A DNA stretch of 64,000 bases from Balneolales bacterium ANBcel1 (GTDB taxonomy: Bacteria; Bacteroidota; Rhodothermia; Balneolales; Natronogracilivirgulaceae), in NCBI GenBank assembly GCA_029688905.1, contig JARULB010000004.1, positions 310,001 to 374,000 of the forward strand. The letters are read 5' to 3'. The notes under the pieces were generated by a model. That model did no database searches, had not been told where the DNA came from, and worked only from the letters and a program-made list of their open reading frames with translations. Made by a program: the position numbers and the translations under genes. This document shows, in pieces, positions 63,981 to 64,000 of this stretch (position 1 is the stretch's first letter; each line of letters opens with the position of its first letter).

Positions 63981-64000
63981 ATTCAGAAGTTTTCAATAGA

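Overview
The window reads as a chromosomal segment of a free-living bacterium of the Bacteroidota/Rhodothermota/Balneolota group, most likely a Balneolaceae-type organism (inference from gene content, not from a search). The main evidence is a type IX secretion system (T9SS) sortase PorU next to PorV, two secreted proteins with YPNPFNP-type C-terminal sorting domains, a TonB-dependent receptor, a 2-oxoglutarate:ferredoxin oxidoreductase (KorAB), a class II photolyase, and several candidate promoters of the TTG-N20-TAnnTTT type known from Bacteroidota. DNA is moderately GC-rich and densely coding. I saw no rRNA, tRNA, CRISPR array, insertion sequence or prophage.

Layout. 1-4.5 kb: purL and a HAD phosphatase (minus), a peroxiredoxin-like protein and trmB (plus). 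4.5-9.8 kb: two large T9SS cargo proteins in convergent orientation, their stop codons abutting inside a 36-bp near-perfect palindrome. 9.9-19 kb: a radical SAM protein, a TonB-dependent receptor with a possibly structured leader, a TSGG-repeat DUF4097-type protein, then a minus-strand run anmK, thioredoxin-like, class III aminotransferase, radical SAM. 19-23 kb: a small acidic protein, a penicillin-binding/beta-lactamase-fold protein with a degenerate active site, a cytidylate-kinase-like protein, a membrane protein, an RsmI-like methylase and an ankyrin protein. 23.5-34 kb: rlmN, korA, korB, a patatin-Omp85 protein, two universal stress proteins and acs. 34-44 kb: lexA, rplU-rpmA, a fumarylacetoacetase-family enzyme, an M23 peptidase, RidA, a TPR lipoprotein, a cystathionine gamma-synthase-family enzyme, a small lipoprotein and an unusual thiolase. 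44-59 kb: a cell-envelope block, porU, porV, a secreted M6-like protein without its zinc site, a 1301-residue protease-propeller-barrel protein, a DUF5683-like protein and a three-PASTA membrane protein. 59-64 kb: rpe, phoH, a metallo-beta-lactamase-fold hydrolase, purine nucleoside phosphorylase and photolyase.

How the genes fit together. PorU and PorV would process and shuttle the cargo proteins encoded elsewhere in the window (4497-7436, 7437-9833) and probably the M6-like protein beside them, so machine and substrates are both present. KorAB, Acs and the thiolase-like protein are acetyl-CoA/2-oxoglutarate genes. LexA, photolyase and the Usp pair are stress genes.

The strongest leads are: a thiolase in which the catalytic Asn316 and His348 positions are exchanged and the Cys378 position is Ser; an M6 metalloprotease homologue whose HExxH has become ANxxS, encoded directly after porU-porV and coupled to a gluzincin-propeller-barrel protein; a class A beta-lactamase-fold protein without SxxK; a palindrome shared by two T9SS cargo genes; a transcription terminator embedded in the coding end of the opposing gene; and a phoH gene with no ordinary start codon at the expected place.
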